Of a DNA stretch of 64,000 nt, positions 40,147-47,236 are shown in pieces (positions within the stretch are counted from its first letter, which is position 1; the number at the start of each line of letters is the position of its first letter). Origin of the DNA: Nocardia crassostreae (GTDB lineage Bacteria; Actinomycetota; Actinomycetes; Mycobacteriales; Mycobacteriaceae); the NCBI RefSeq assembly GCF_001613405.1, contig NZ_BDCH01000027.1, positions 25,006-89,005 on the forward strand, read 5' to 3'. Position numbers and translations under genes: made by a program. The notes under the pieces are model-generated. The model was given only the letters and a program-made list of their open reading frames with translations. It was not told the DNA's origin and did no database searches.

Positions 40147-40176
40147 TTGCGCTATACGTATACGTCTACTTATAGT
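40147..40176 (+). promoter_or_regulatory. Promoter with operator-like palindromes upstream of the EXLDI-MMPL operon
   Basis: TTGCGC (40147-40152) and TATAGT (40171-40176) with an 18-nt spacer form a good promoter. The spacer begins with two overlapping perfect palindromes, TATACGTATA (40153-40162) and ACGTATACGT (40156-40165). CTATA at 40152-40156 and TATAG at 40171-40175 form a wider inverted repeat. A repressor of the TetR or PadR kind would be expected; none is adjacent. Confidence 0.6.
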
Positions 40177-40315
40177 GTTGAGCGTGGGTGACGATAGTCG
40201 GTCACCCGAACCCTGAAAAATCGCAGAAACCTTGCGGCACAGCGGAATCCACCCCGCAGTGCCGTGTCGAACACGCATGCCCATATGCGCATTCCGTGAT
40301 GAATTGGAGCACGTC

Positions 40316-40825
40316 ATGGCCCCCGAAATGCAGAAGCCCGCCGCAGACCCGCAGGACATCACGCCCGCCGACGATATGCAGGAGATCGAGCTGCGCGTCG
40401 GCCCCGGCGGTGGCCGCACCCAGCGCTTCACCGGCCGCCTGCTGGCGGAATCACAGCAGGTCACCAAGAACGGGACCGAGATCGTCCAGGTCTTCCTCAG
40501 CCGCAAACGCAAGTTCGTGGTGCACCGGCAGTACATCGACTGGAACGACTTCGGCCAGCACGCCAAGAAGGCCTACCAGGAGAAGAAGGACACGCTCGCC
40601 TCGGTGCGCAACCGTTCCGGCCAGTCCGAGCTCGCCATGCTCGGCAGCTGGATCAAGGACATGCGCAACTGGCGGCAGTTCGTCGGCCTCGAGGACGGCT
40701 ACGGCGATTTCACCCTGGAAGTCGTCGACACCCTGCCCGAGGTGCGAAACCTGGTGCCCGCCAAGGCATACCGGATTGTGGCGGATGTGGTGCAGAACCC
40801 GTCCGCGCAAGTCCTCGACATCTGA
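40316..40825 (+). CDS. EXLDI-family protein
   Basis: 169 residues from ATG 40316, which has GGAG six bases upstream. IELRVGPGGGRTQRFTGRLLAE and the very C-terminal VLDI fit the EXLDI family, named for its E-x-L-D-I end; here the E position is Q. The family is of unknown function and is often found beside regulators and transporters. It is 36 nt before the MMPL gene, in the same operon. Confidence 0.65.
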   Translation: MAPEMQKPAADPQDITPADDMQEIELRVGPGGGRTQRFTGRLLAESQQVTKNGTEIVQVFLSRKRKFVVHRQYIDWNDFGQHAKKAYQEKKDTLASVRNRSGQSELAMLGSWIKDMRNWRQFVGLEDGYGDFTLEVVDTLPEVRNLVPAKAYRIVADVVQNPSAQVLDI

Positions 40826-40861
40826 TTCACGCGGCCGAAACCCTGAAAGGACTTCCCCCGC

Positions 40862-43036
40862 ATGTTCTCCGGACTGGGGCGCTTCGTCGTCAAACACCCG
40901 TGGCTGGTGATCGGCGCCTGGCTGATCGCCATTGTCGCGGTGGCGGCGACCGCGCCGAAACTCACCGCCAGCACCGATCAATCGGACTTCCTGCCCTCGC
41001 ATTACGAATCCATCCAGGCCATGGAGTTGCAGGAGAAGGCATTTCCCAATAGCGCCCCGCCCGCCGCGCTCATTGTCTTCGCCCGCGAGGACGGCCAGCC
41101 GCTGACCGAGCAGGACTCGGCCGCGGTGGCCAGCGTCGGCGGCAAGCTCGCCGAGCAGAACATCGCCGATGTCACCGGCATTCAGACGACGCCTCCGTCG
41201 GAGAATCGCCTGGTCCAGATTGTCGCGGTCGGCATGACCAAGGTCACCGCGCCCGATGACAAGCGGCAGAGCGACGCGGTCAAGGATCTCCGCGAAACCC
41301 TGAAGGAACAGGTGGCCGGCACCGAGCTGAAGGCCGGTATCACCGGTCAGGCGGCGCAGACCCTGGACCAGGTGGAATCGAGTGAGAAGGCGCTCGCCAT
41401 CGTCGGCATCGCCACCATTCTGCTCATCCTCGTACTGCTGCCGATCATCTTCCGCAGCCCGGTGATCGCGCTGCTGCCGATTCTCGTCATCTTCGCCATC
41501 TCCATGCCCACCAACGGCCTGATCGGCTGGACCGCCGAGGCTTTCGATCTGAAGATCGACAGTTCCATCCAGGCGTTGCTGCTGGTCGTCATGTCCGGAG
41601 TCGGCACCGACTACATCCTGTTTCTCATGTTCCGCTACCGGGAGCGACTGCGCGCCGGTGACGATCCCAAGACGGCCATGGTCGGCGCGGTCACCCGCGT
41701 CGGTGAGGCCATCACCTCCGCGGCCGCCGCCGTGATCATCGCCTTCGGCGCGCTGGTGTTGTCCACCCTCGGCATGTTCCGGGCCATGGGTCCGGCGCTG
41801 GCCATTGCGGTGGCGGTCTGCCTGCTGGCCGGTCTCACATTGGTTCCGGCGATCGTTTCGCTCCTGGGCACCAAGGTGTTCTGGCCGTCCAAGGCCTGGC
41901 GGGACGAGCCGAAGGGCGCGCGCTTCGCGGCCATCGGTCGCGGAATGGGCAAGCGCCCGGGCGTTTTCGCGGTGGCCTCCGGCGGTGTGCTGGTGGCGCT
42001 GGGCGTCTTCGCCTTCGGCTTCCACCCGACCTTCGACATGACCTCGGGCTCCACCTCGGACACCACCGAATCCGCGGTCTACAGCAAGGAACTGCTCAAG
42101 GGTCTGCCCGCCGGGACCACCCAGCCGTCGCAGGTCTACCTGCACTCGGAAACCGGTCAGCCGCTGCAGGAATCGGCGCTCACGGATTACGGTGTGGCAC
42201 TGGCCCAGGTGCAGGGCGTCGGTCAGGTCTCGCAGCCGCTGCTGTCCGAGGACAAGTTGACGGCCGAGTATCAGGTGACGTTGAGTTCGGCTCCGGAATC
42301 GGATGCCGCGCTCGAGACGGTCAAGGGCCCGCTGCGCGGTACCGCGCACAATTCGGTCCCGGCCGGTACCACCGCGGAGGTCGGCGGCATGACCTCGGTG
42401 TTCGTCGACTTCCAGCACGCCATGAACCGGGACTACAAGGTCGTCTTCCCGGTGGCGGCACTGCTGATCATGCTGGTGCTCGCCCTGCTGCTGCGCAGTT
42501 TCGTGGCCCCGTGGTACCTGATCGCCTCGGTATTCCTCGGATTCGCGGCGACGCTCGGCGCGGCGGTGCTGGTCTTCCAGAACATGCAGGGCGAGTCGGG
42601 CCTGATCTTCAACCTGCCGATCATCATGTACCTGTTCGTGGTCGCGCTCGGCACCGACTACAACATCCTCATGGTGGCGCGCTTGCGCGAGGAGGCCAAG
42701 GAGGGCAACGATACGCACACCTCGGCCGCCCTGGCCGTGCGGCACACCGGCCCGACCATTGCCGCGGCCGGTCTGATCCTGGCGGGCACCTTCGCCTCGA
42801 TGATGTTGTCCGGCAACAGCATGATGTCGCAGATGGGCTTCGCCATCTCGGTCGGCATTGCCATCGCGGCCTTCGTCATGGCGCTGTTCTTCACCCCGGC
42901 GGTGACGGCGGTGATCGGCAAGAAGGAGTGGTGGCCCGGGCACGGCGGTGACGCCGAGCCCCGTCAGCAGGAGTGGAACGACCACTCGTGGACGCAGCCG
43001 TACTACGCGGCGGAAAAGGATTCCGCGCGCTGGTGA
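40862..43036 (+). CDS. MMPL-family (RND superfamily) transporter
   Basis: 724 residues, with the two repeated halves of MMPL proteins: one TM, a periplasmic domain (about 35-180), five TMs with GVGTDYILFLMFRYRERL, then a second TM at about 360-385, a second periplasmic domain and five TMs with LGTDYNILMVARLREEA. The GTDY motifs carry the Asp-Tyr pair that relays protons in mycobacterial MmpL3. It would export a lipid or siderophore-like compound, not known here. It is followed by a strong hairpin. Confidence 0.92.
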   Translation: MFSGLGRFVVKHPWLVIGAWLIAIVAVAATAPKLTASTDQSDFLPSHYESIQAMELQEKAFPNSAPPAALIVFAREDGQPLTEQDSAAVASVGGKLAEQNIADVTGIQTTPPSENRLVQIVAVGMTKVTAPDDKRQSDAVKDLRETLKEQVAGTELKAGITGQAAQTLDQVESSEKALAIVGIATILLILVLLPIIFRSPVIALLPILVIFAISMPTNGLIGWTAEAFDLKIDSSIQALLLVVMSGVGTDYILFLMFRYRERLRAGDDPKTAMVGAVTRVGEAITSAAAAVIIAFGALVLSTLGMFRAMGPALAIAVAVCLLAGLTLVPAIVSLLGTKVFWPSKAWRDEPKGARFAAIGRGMGKRPGVFAVASGGVLVALGVFAFGFHPTFDMTSGSTSDTTESAVYSKELLKGLPAGTTQPSQVYLHSETGQPLQESALTDYGVALAQVQGVGQVSQPLLSEDKLTAEYQVTLSSAPESDAALETVKGPLRGTAHNSVPAGTTAEVGGMTSVFVDFQHAMNRDYKVVFPVAALLIMLVLALLLRSFVAPWYLIASVFLGFAATLGAAVLVFQNMQGESGLIFNLPIIMYLFVVALGTDYNILMVARLREEAKEGNDTHTSAALAVRHTGPTIAAAGLILAGTFASMMLSGNSMMSQMGFAISVGIAIAAFVMALFFTPAVTAVIGKKEWWPGHGGDAEPRQQEWNDHSWTQPYYAAEKDSARW

Positions 43037-43056
43037 GCTGATCACGGTTCGAAAAC

Positions 43057-43092
43057 ACCGGGCCCGCTTCCTCTTCGGGAAGCGGGCCCGGT
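43057..43092 (+). terminator. Hairpin terminator after the MMPL gene
   Basis: A perfect 15-bp stem (43057-43071 with 43078-43092, loop TCTTCG) 20 nt after the stop. It shares the core GGCCCGCTTCC with the S10 operon terminator. Confidence 0.85.
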
Positions 43093-43159
43093 CGTGTGGT
43101 GCTACCGTGTTTCGATCAATCCAGGGGCAGGGGATTGTATTGAAAGACAGGGGGATCGA

Positions 43160-44155
43160 ATGATCCAGCAAACCGACAATAGTTCCTGTATCGACGACGA
43201 CCGATTCACCGCTGGCGTACACCTTTTCGAAGAATGGCAACTGCGGCGCTATCACGGCGAGGGTTATCTGCGACATCCGATGCGCAGCCTCGGCCTGGGC
43301 TGGCGCTACCTGACACTGGATCACTATTTCGGCGCGGTGCCGCCGCTGCGGCTGTGGTGGCGTTCCCGATCCGGCGGGCCGCGCGCGCTACCGGACTTCA
43401 CCTGCGTCGGAGCCTTGAAGAGCGGAACCACCGATCTGGCCGCGTATCTCATGCGGCACCCGAGCATTCTGGCGCCGCTGACCAAGGAGATCGGGCACGG
43501 TTTTCCGGCGCTGTGGGGCCCGTATTTCCCGACCGAGCGCGAGAAGTCGGCGGTCGCGGCGCGTACCGGACGCGTCCTGGTGGGTCATTTCGATCCGCTG
43601 CTGCACGACATTCCGCTCATCGATAATTTCCATTCGGTACGGCCGGAGGCGAAAGTCGTTCTCATGCTGCGCAATCCGGTGGAGCGCGCCTATTCGCACT
43701 ACAAATGGGATCTGTTTCTCAGCGGTCGCAACGGTTTACGCACCCTGTCCTACGGCCGGACCTTCGCCGAATACGCGGCGCTGGCCCTGGGCTCCTTTCC
43801 CGCCCCGCCGCCGCCGACCACGCTGCCGTCCATGCCGATGCTCGGGACCGGCGTCTACGCGCCATCGGTGCGCCGCTGGCTGGACACCTACGGCCGCGAT
43901 CGGGTGTTCATCGTGACGGCGGAGGAGTTCTTCGCCGATATCCCCAAGACGGTGTGCCGCATTCACGACTTCCTCGGGCTGCCGCAGGTCGAGCCGGAGG
44001 TCCGGACCGTGCTCAATCGCAATCCGCTGGAGTTCCCGCCGCTGGATGCCGAGACCGCGGCGCGGCTGCGGGAGTTCTACCGGCCGTGGAACGAGCGCCT
44101 GTTCGAGCTTCTCGAGCGCGATCTGGGCTGGAACAAGCCCTCGGAGCCTATCTGA
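43160..44155 (+). CDS. PAPS-dependent sulfotransferase
   Basis: 331 residues. The 5'-phosphosulfate loop is FTCVGALKSGTTDLAAYLM and the 3'-phosphate motif VLMLRNPVERAYSHYKWD, as in heparan-type and mycobacterial (Stf) sulfotransferases. It would transfer sulfate from PAPS to a carbohydrate or lipid. ATG 43160 follows AGGGGGA. No PAPS-synthesis genes are adjacent. A small secreted protein gene follows by about 105 nt. Confidence 0.85.
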   Translation: MIQQTDNSSCIDDDRFTAGVHLFEEWQLRRYHGEGYLRHPMRSLGLGWRYLTLDHYFGAVPPLRLWWRSRSGGPRALPDFTCVGALKSGTTDLAAYLMRHPSILAPLTKEIGHGFPALWGPYFPTEREKSAVAARTGRVLVGHFDPLLHDIPLIDNFHSVRPEAKVVLMLRNPVERAYSHYKWDLFLSGRNGLRTLSYGRTFAEYAALALGSFPAPPPPTTLPSMPMLGTGVYAPSVRRWLDTYGRDRVFIVTAEEFFADIPKTVCRIHDFLGLPQVEPEVRTVLNRNPLEFPPLDAETAARLREFYRPWNERLFELLERDLGWNKPSEPI

Positions 44156-44261
44156 CCGAAGCCTGTTTCAGTTTTTTCCCGAAACTCCCGCGCGGCGCCG
44201 AGGCGGCTCGCTACAGTTCGCCAGACCGCACCTGATGCGGCCAGTACCAAGGAGTTTCGAC

Positions 44262-44672
44262 ATGACCGTGTCCATGAACAAGCGCATCGCCAAGCGCGCG
44301 GGCGTCGCCGCCACCGCGCTGGGCGCGATGGCCTGTTCGGCGGCGCTCACCGCGCCCTACGCCTCGGCGGTGCCCACCGGCTTGGAGGTGAACGCCCGCA
44401 ATATCTACGCGGCCTGCACCTACGAGATCACCGCCACCTTCGACCACTGGTTCGAGGCCTGGTTCTACGACAACGGATTGGTCATCTCCGGCAGCCCGAT
44501 CAAGCCGACCAATGGCAAGGCCACCATTCAGTGGACGCCCAAGAAAGCCGGGACCCACACCCTCGCGGTGCTACAGGGCTCCGCCTGGGAATTGAAGGTG
44601 AACGTCCTGCAGCCCACGCTCACCGGCAGCGCCACCTGTGGCGCGGGACCGCTGGGCTTCCTCGGCTCCTGA
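44262..44672 (+). CDS. Small secreted protein of unknown function
   Basis: 136 residues with a clear signal peptide: MNKRIAKRAG, hydrophobic core, cleavage near APYASA-VP. The mature part of about 100 residues is rich in aromatics (FDHWFEAWFYDNG) and has two Cys (AACTYE and SATCGAG) that could pair. The pattern of beta strands resembles small Ig-like secreted proteins, but I do not recognise it. ATG 44262 has AAGGAG seven bases upstream. Confidence 0.75.
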   Translation: MTVSMNKRIAKRAGVAATALGAMACSAALTAPYASAVPTGLEVNARNIYAACTYEITATFDHWFEAWFYDNGLVISGSPIKPTNGKATIQWTPKKAGTHTLAVLQGSAWELKVNVLQPTLTGSATCGAGPLGFLGS

Positions 44673-44772
44673 GCGAGTCATGGACCCGGTTCGGCGGGAT
44701 TCGTTCCGGCCGAACCGAACCGGACCGGCTGACCCACCATCCTCTGTTCCCAGGTCAGCCGGTCCGCCCCGC

Positions 44773-44931
44773 TCAATTCATCGTCACATGCCAGACCAGC
44801 GCGGCGGCCAGCGCGCCCGCGCCATTGACCGCCCAATGCAGGGCGATGGGGGCGAGCAGACTGCCGCTGCGGCGGCGCAGCCAGGTGAAGACGCAACCCG
44901 CCGCGGCGGTGGCCACCACCGCGAGCGCATT
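44773..44931 (-). pseudogene. 3' remnant of a CPBP intramembrane metalloprotease gene
   Basis: The minus strand encodes about 50 residues with NALAVVATAAAGCVFTWL and GSLLAPIALHWAVNGAG, the end of a CPBP (CAAX-like/Abi) protease including its HxxxN motif, finishing at 44773. The frame remains open upstream, but homology stops near 44920-44931, where the plus strand becomes a different gene. The EExxxR and FxxxH motifs are gone. Confidence 0.6.
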
Positions 44932-45195
44932 GCCCTGACCGTCGGCGCCGCCAATGACTGCGGGTACTGCGTGCAGGCGCACACCTACCTCGGAAAGCGG
45001 GTGGCCGGGCTTGACGACGCCGAGGTGGCGGCGGCCAAGCGGGGGACCTCCGCGGATCCGAAGCAGGCCGCGGCGCTGGCCGCGGGCTGGACCGAGGAGC
45101 AGGTGCTGGAGATGGTCGCGCTGGTCGCGCTGCAGACCCTGACGAACTACGTCAACAAGGTCGCCGGAACGGAAAACGATTGGCCCGAAGCATGA
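44917..45195 (+). pseudogene. Remnant of a carboxymuconolactone decarboxylase/AhpD-like gene with an internal deletion
   Basis: The plus-strand frame carries RERIALTVGAANDCGYCVQAH, with the AhpD-type CxxC, and continues to VALQTLTNYVNKVAGTEN. The usual first 70-odd residues are missing, and after DPKQAAALA the text jumps straight to AGWTEEQVLEM, skipping about 25-30 residues normally found between them. The stop overlaps the ATG of the HPP gene. No start codon with a ribosome binding site is seen. Confidence 0.65.
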
Positions 45196-45683
45196 TTCAG
45201 GCCGTGCCGGATGGCGACTCCGCCATCCGTCGCAGTGCCGAACCGGCGCTGACGGCCGTGGTCCTGCTGGCGCCGCTGGCGCTCGTGCAGGCGCTGGCCG
45301 ATGAACCGTTCTTCGCGCCGCCGCTGGCGGCCTCGGCCGCGGTACTGGCCGCCACTCCGGCCTTGCCCGCGGCCAGGCCGATGACCGTGCTGGCGGGACA
45401 TGCGGTGTCGGTGGCGGCGGGGCTGGTCGCCGCCCTGGTCCTCGGCCCCGGAGCACTCGCGGCGATCATTGCCGTCGGCGTCGCCACCGCGGCCATGGCG
45501 GGCCTCGGCCGTATGCACGCACCGGCGGTCGCTTCGGCCGGTCTGGTTGGGGCGACCGGGTCCGCGGCGGGCGCGGCCGCATTGATCGCGGGCGCGATCG
45601 CCGTGGTGGCGCTCGACCTCGCCCGCAATCGAATTCGCTCCCGCATGGGCGGGATCAGAAGCCGCGCAGGCGATCCGGCGTAA
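45192..45683 (+). CDS. HPP-family integral membrane protein
   Basis: 163 residues with about four hydrophobic segments (ALTAVVLLAPLALVQALA, AASAAVLAATPALP, VSVAAGLVAALVLGPGALAAIIAVGVATAAMAGLG, and AAGAAALIAGAIAVVAL). It fits the HPP family; in place of the HPP motif it has RMHAPA. Some relatives are proposed to carry nitrite. ATG 45192 overlaps the stop of the truncated gene. Its 3' end overlaps the convergent gene by 29 nt. Confidence 0.65.
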   Translation: MIQAVPDGDSAIRRSAEPALTAVVLLAPLALVQALADEPFFAPPLAASAAVLAATPALPAARPMTVLAGHAVSVAAGLVAALVLGPGALAAIIAVGVATAAMAGLGRMHAPAVASAGLVGATGSAAGAAALIAGAIAVVALDLARNRIRSRMGGIRSRAGDPA

Positions 45684-46104
45684 TGCGGACGGGCACCGAG
45701 TAGGTGGCGTAGAACTTCTCCGGCGTCATGTTCAGCGAGGCCAGGCCGGGCGTGTATTTCTCGGTATACGTGGCGATCTCGTCGGCGGTCGGCGGCTGGT
45801 CGTCGATGCGCGCGGTGCCGGTGAGAATGACGACGTCATTGCCGCCCTGGGTATTGAGATTCAGCGAGACGCGCGGATTGCGGACGATATTCCGCAGCTT
45901 GGCCTGGCCGGGAATGCTGAAGAGCAGAATTTCACCGTTCTCCCACAGGAACCAGACCGGATTCGGCTGCGGGGTGCCATTGGCGGCGGTGGTGGTGAGC
46001 CAGATGATGCCATCGTTCGCGAGGCGTTCGGCGGCCTTGGCTCCGAGTTCGGTGGCGGTGTCGACTACGGGCGCATCGGAAGGGCGAGCGTCGGTGGATG
46101 TCAT
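45655..46104 (-). CDS. F420/FMN-binding PPOX-class protein (Rv3369-like)
   Basis: 149 residues from ATG 46104 (a TTG at 46116 is also in frame). The sequence IIWLTTTAANGTPQPNPVWFLWENGEILLFS and KLRNIVRNPRVSLNL matches the F420-dependent TIGR03667/Rv3369 group of split-barrel proteins. Substrate unknown. It overlaps the HPP gene tail to tail. Confidence 0.78.
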   Translation of the reverse strand: MTSTDARPSDAPVVDTATELGAKAAERLANDGIIWLTTTAANGTPQPNPVWFLWENGEILLFSIPGQAKLRNIVRNPRVSLNLNTQGGNDVVILTGTARIDDQPPTADEIATYTEKYTPGLASLNMTPEKFYATYSVPVRITPDRLRGF

Positions 46105-46155
46105 GCATCCACTCAACGCTCGCCCCGGGGGAGGGATTCCACGATGCGGAGACGG

Positions 46156-47067
46156 TTACTGCTTGACCTCTTTGTCCAGGAAGGCCGGGACCATATCGCC
46201 GAGCAGTTCCGGGCGGTGCACCACCGTGACGTGCGAGGCGCCCGGAATGATGGCCAGCTGCGAGTTCGGCAGCCCGGCCGGGGTATCGCCCATGACGCCG
46301 CCGCCCAGCAGGCGGAAGATGGCGACCGCGTGCTCGGGGGTCACGATGTCGGAGTCGCCGATAATGCTCAGCACCGGGGATTTCATGGCGCGCACCGATT
46401 CCTCGGAGAAGGTCGGCACATTGGCGTCCATATCCTTGATCTTGGCGACCAGGGTCGGGAAGTCCTGCGGCCGTGGCGCATTGGCGAGGTAGTCGGTGTG
46501 GAACGGGCTGCCGTGCAGCATTTCCGGCTGCAACATCTGAATGCCCTCCAGGGTGCCCGGATGCAGACCGGCCGCGGACAGGCCGACCGACAGCAGTACC
46601 AGCTTGTTCACCAGGTTCGGGTAGCGCACGCCCATATCGAGGGCGACGCCCGCGCCCATGCTGTAGCCGAAGATATCGGCCTTCTCGACGCCGATCTGCC
46701 GGAGCAGCGCGGCGGTGTCGTCGGCCATGGTGTTGGTGCGCAGCGGGCGATCGATATCGGCGGTGTGGCCGTGCGCCTGCTGTTCGACGGCAATGACCTG
46801 CCGGGTCTGCGACAGCGTCGGGATGAGCTCGCCGAAATCGGTCTGGATGCCGGAGAGCGCGCCGTGCAGCAGCACCACCGGGGGCTTGTCGGTGCGCTCG
46901 CCGTGCACCTCGTAGTACATGTCCAGGCCGTTGACGGTGGCGCGCTGGCCGACCTGAGTGGTGGCCGCGGGTGACGGGGTTTCGGTGGATTCGGCGCCGC
47001 AGGCGGTGAGCAGGGAGGTGGCGGACATGGTGAGAGCGGCGACTGCGGCCAAGGACTTCTTGATCAT
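46156..47067 (-). CDS. Alpha/beta hydrolase lipoprotein
   Basis: 303 residues with a lipoprotein signal (SATSLLTACG) and a hydrolase domain: VVLLHGALSG, nucleophile elbow IFGYSMGAGV, acid in IIGDSDIV and His in GASHVTVV, so the triad appears complete. The gene is divergent from the iron-importer operon and shares its control region, which contains an iron box 117 nt from this start. A role in handling siderophores at the surface, such as ester or amide cleavage, is possible but unproven. Confidence 0.82.
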   Translation of the reverse strand: MIKKSLAAVAALTMSATSLLTACGAESTETPSPAATTQVGQRATVNGLDMYYEVHGERTDKPPVVLLHGALSGIQTDFGELIPTLSQTRQVIAVEQQAHGHTADIDRPLRTNTMADDTAALLRQIGVEKADIFGYSMGAGVALDMGVRYPNLVNKLVLLSVGLSAAGLHPGTLEGIQMLQPEMLHGSPFHTDYLANAPRPQDFPTLVAKIKDMDANVPTFSEESVRAMKSPVLSIIGDSDIVTPEHAVAIFRLLGGGVMGDTPAGLPNSQLAIIPGASHVTVVHRPELLGDMVPAFLDKEVKQ

Positions 47068-47183
47068 GATGGGGCTCGTTTCGGCTGGTGAATGCTGGTG
47101 CGAGGCCGCGGTCCTCGCTGGTTCACCGGTAGAGACGAGCGCCGTTCGCGAAATTCATCGCGGCGGCGAATCCCAATTTTCGA

Positions 47184-47202
47184 ACAAGTTAGCCTAACCT
47201 AT
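47184..47202. promoter_or_regulatory. IdeR/DtxR-type iron box between the hydrolase and the IrtAB-like operon
   Basis: The 19-mer matches the consensus TTAGGTTAGCCTAACCTAA at 15 of 19 positions, with an unbroken core GTTAGCCTAACCTA. It ends 34 nt before the ABC gene start and overlaps a TATCTT -10-like hexamer (47200-47205), the position expected for iron-dependent repression. Confidence 0.85.
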
Positions 47203-47236
47203 CTTCTGATCGATTCCGGTATCGAGAGGTACAGAT

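Noticed and set aside
40451..43324. 957-codon minus-strand open frame opposite EXLDI-MMPL
   Set aside because: Translation has no domain pattern, while the plus strand encodes a clear MMPL transporter.
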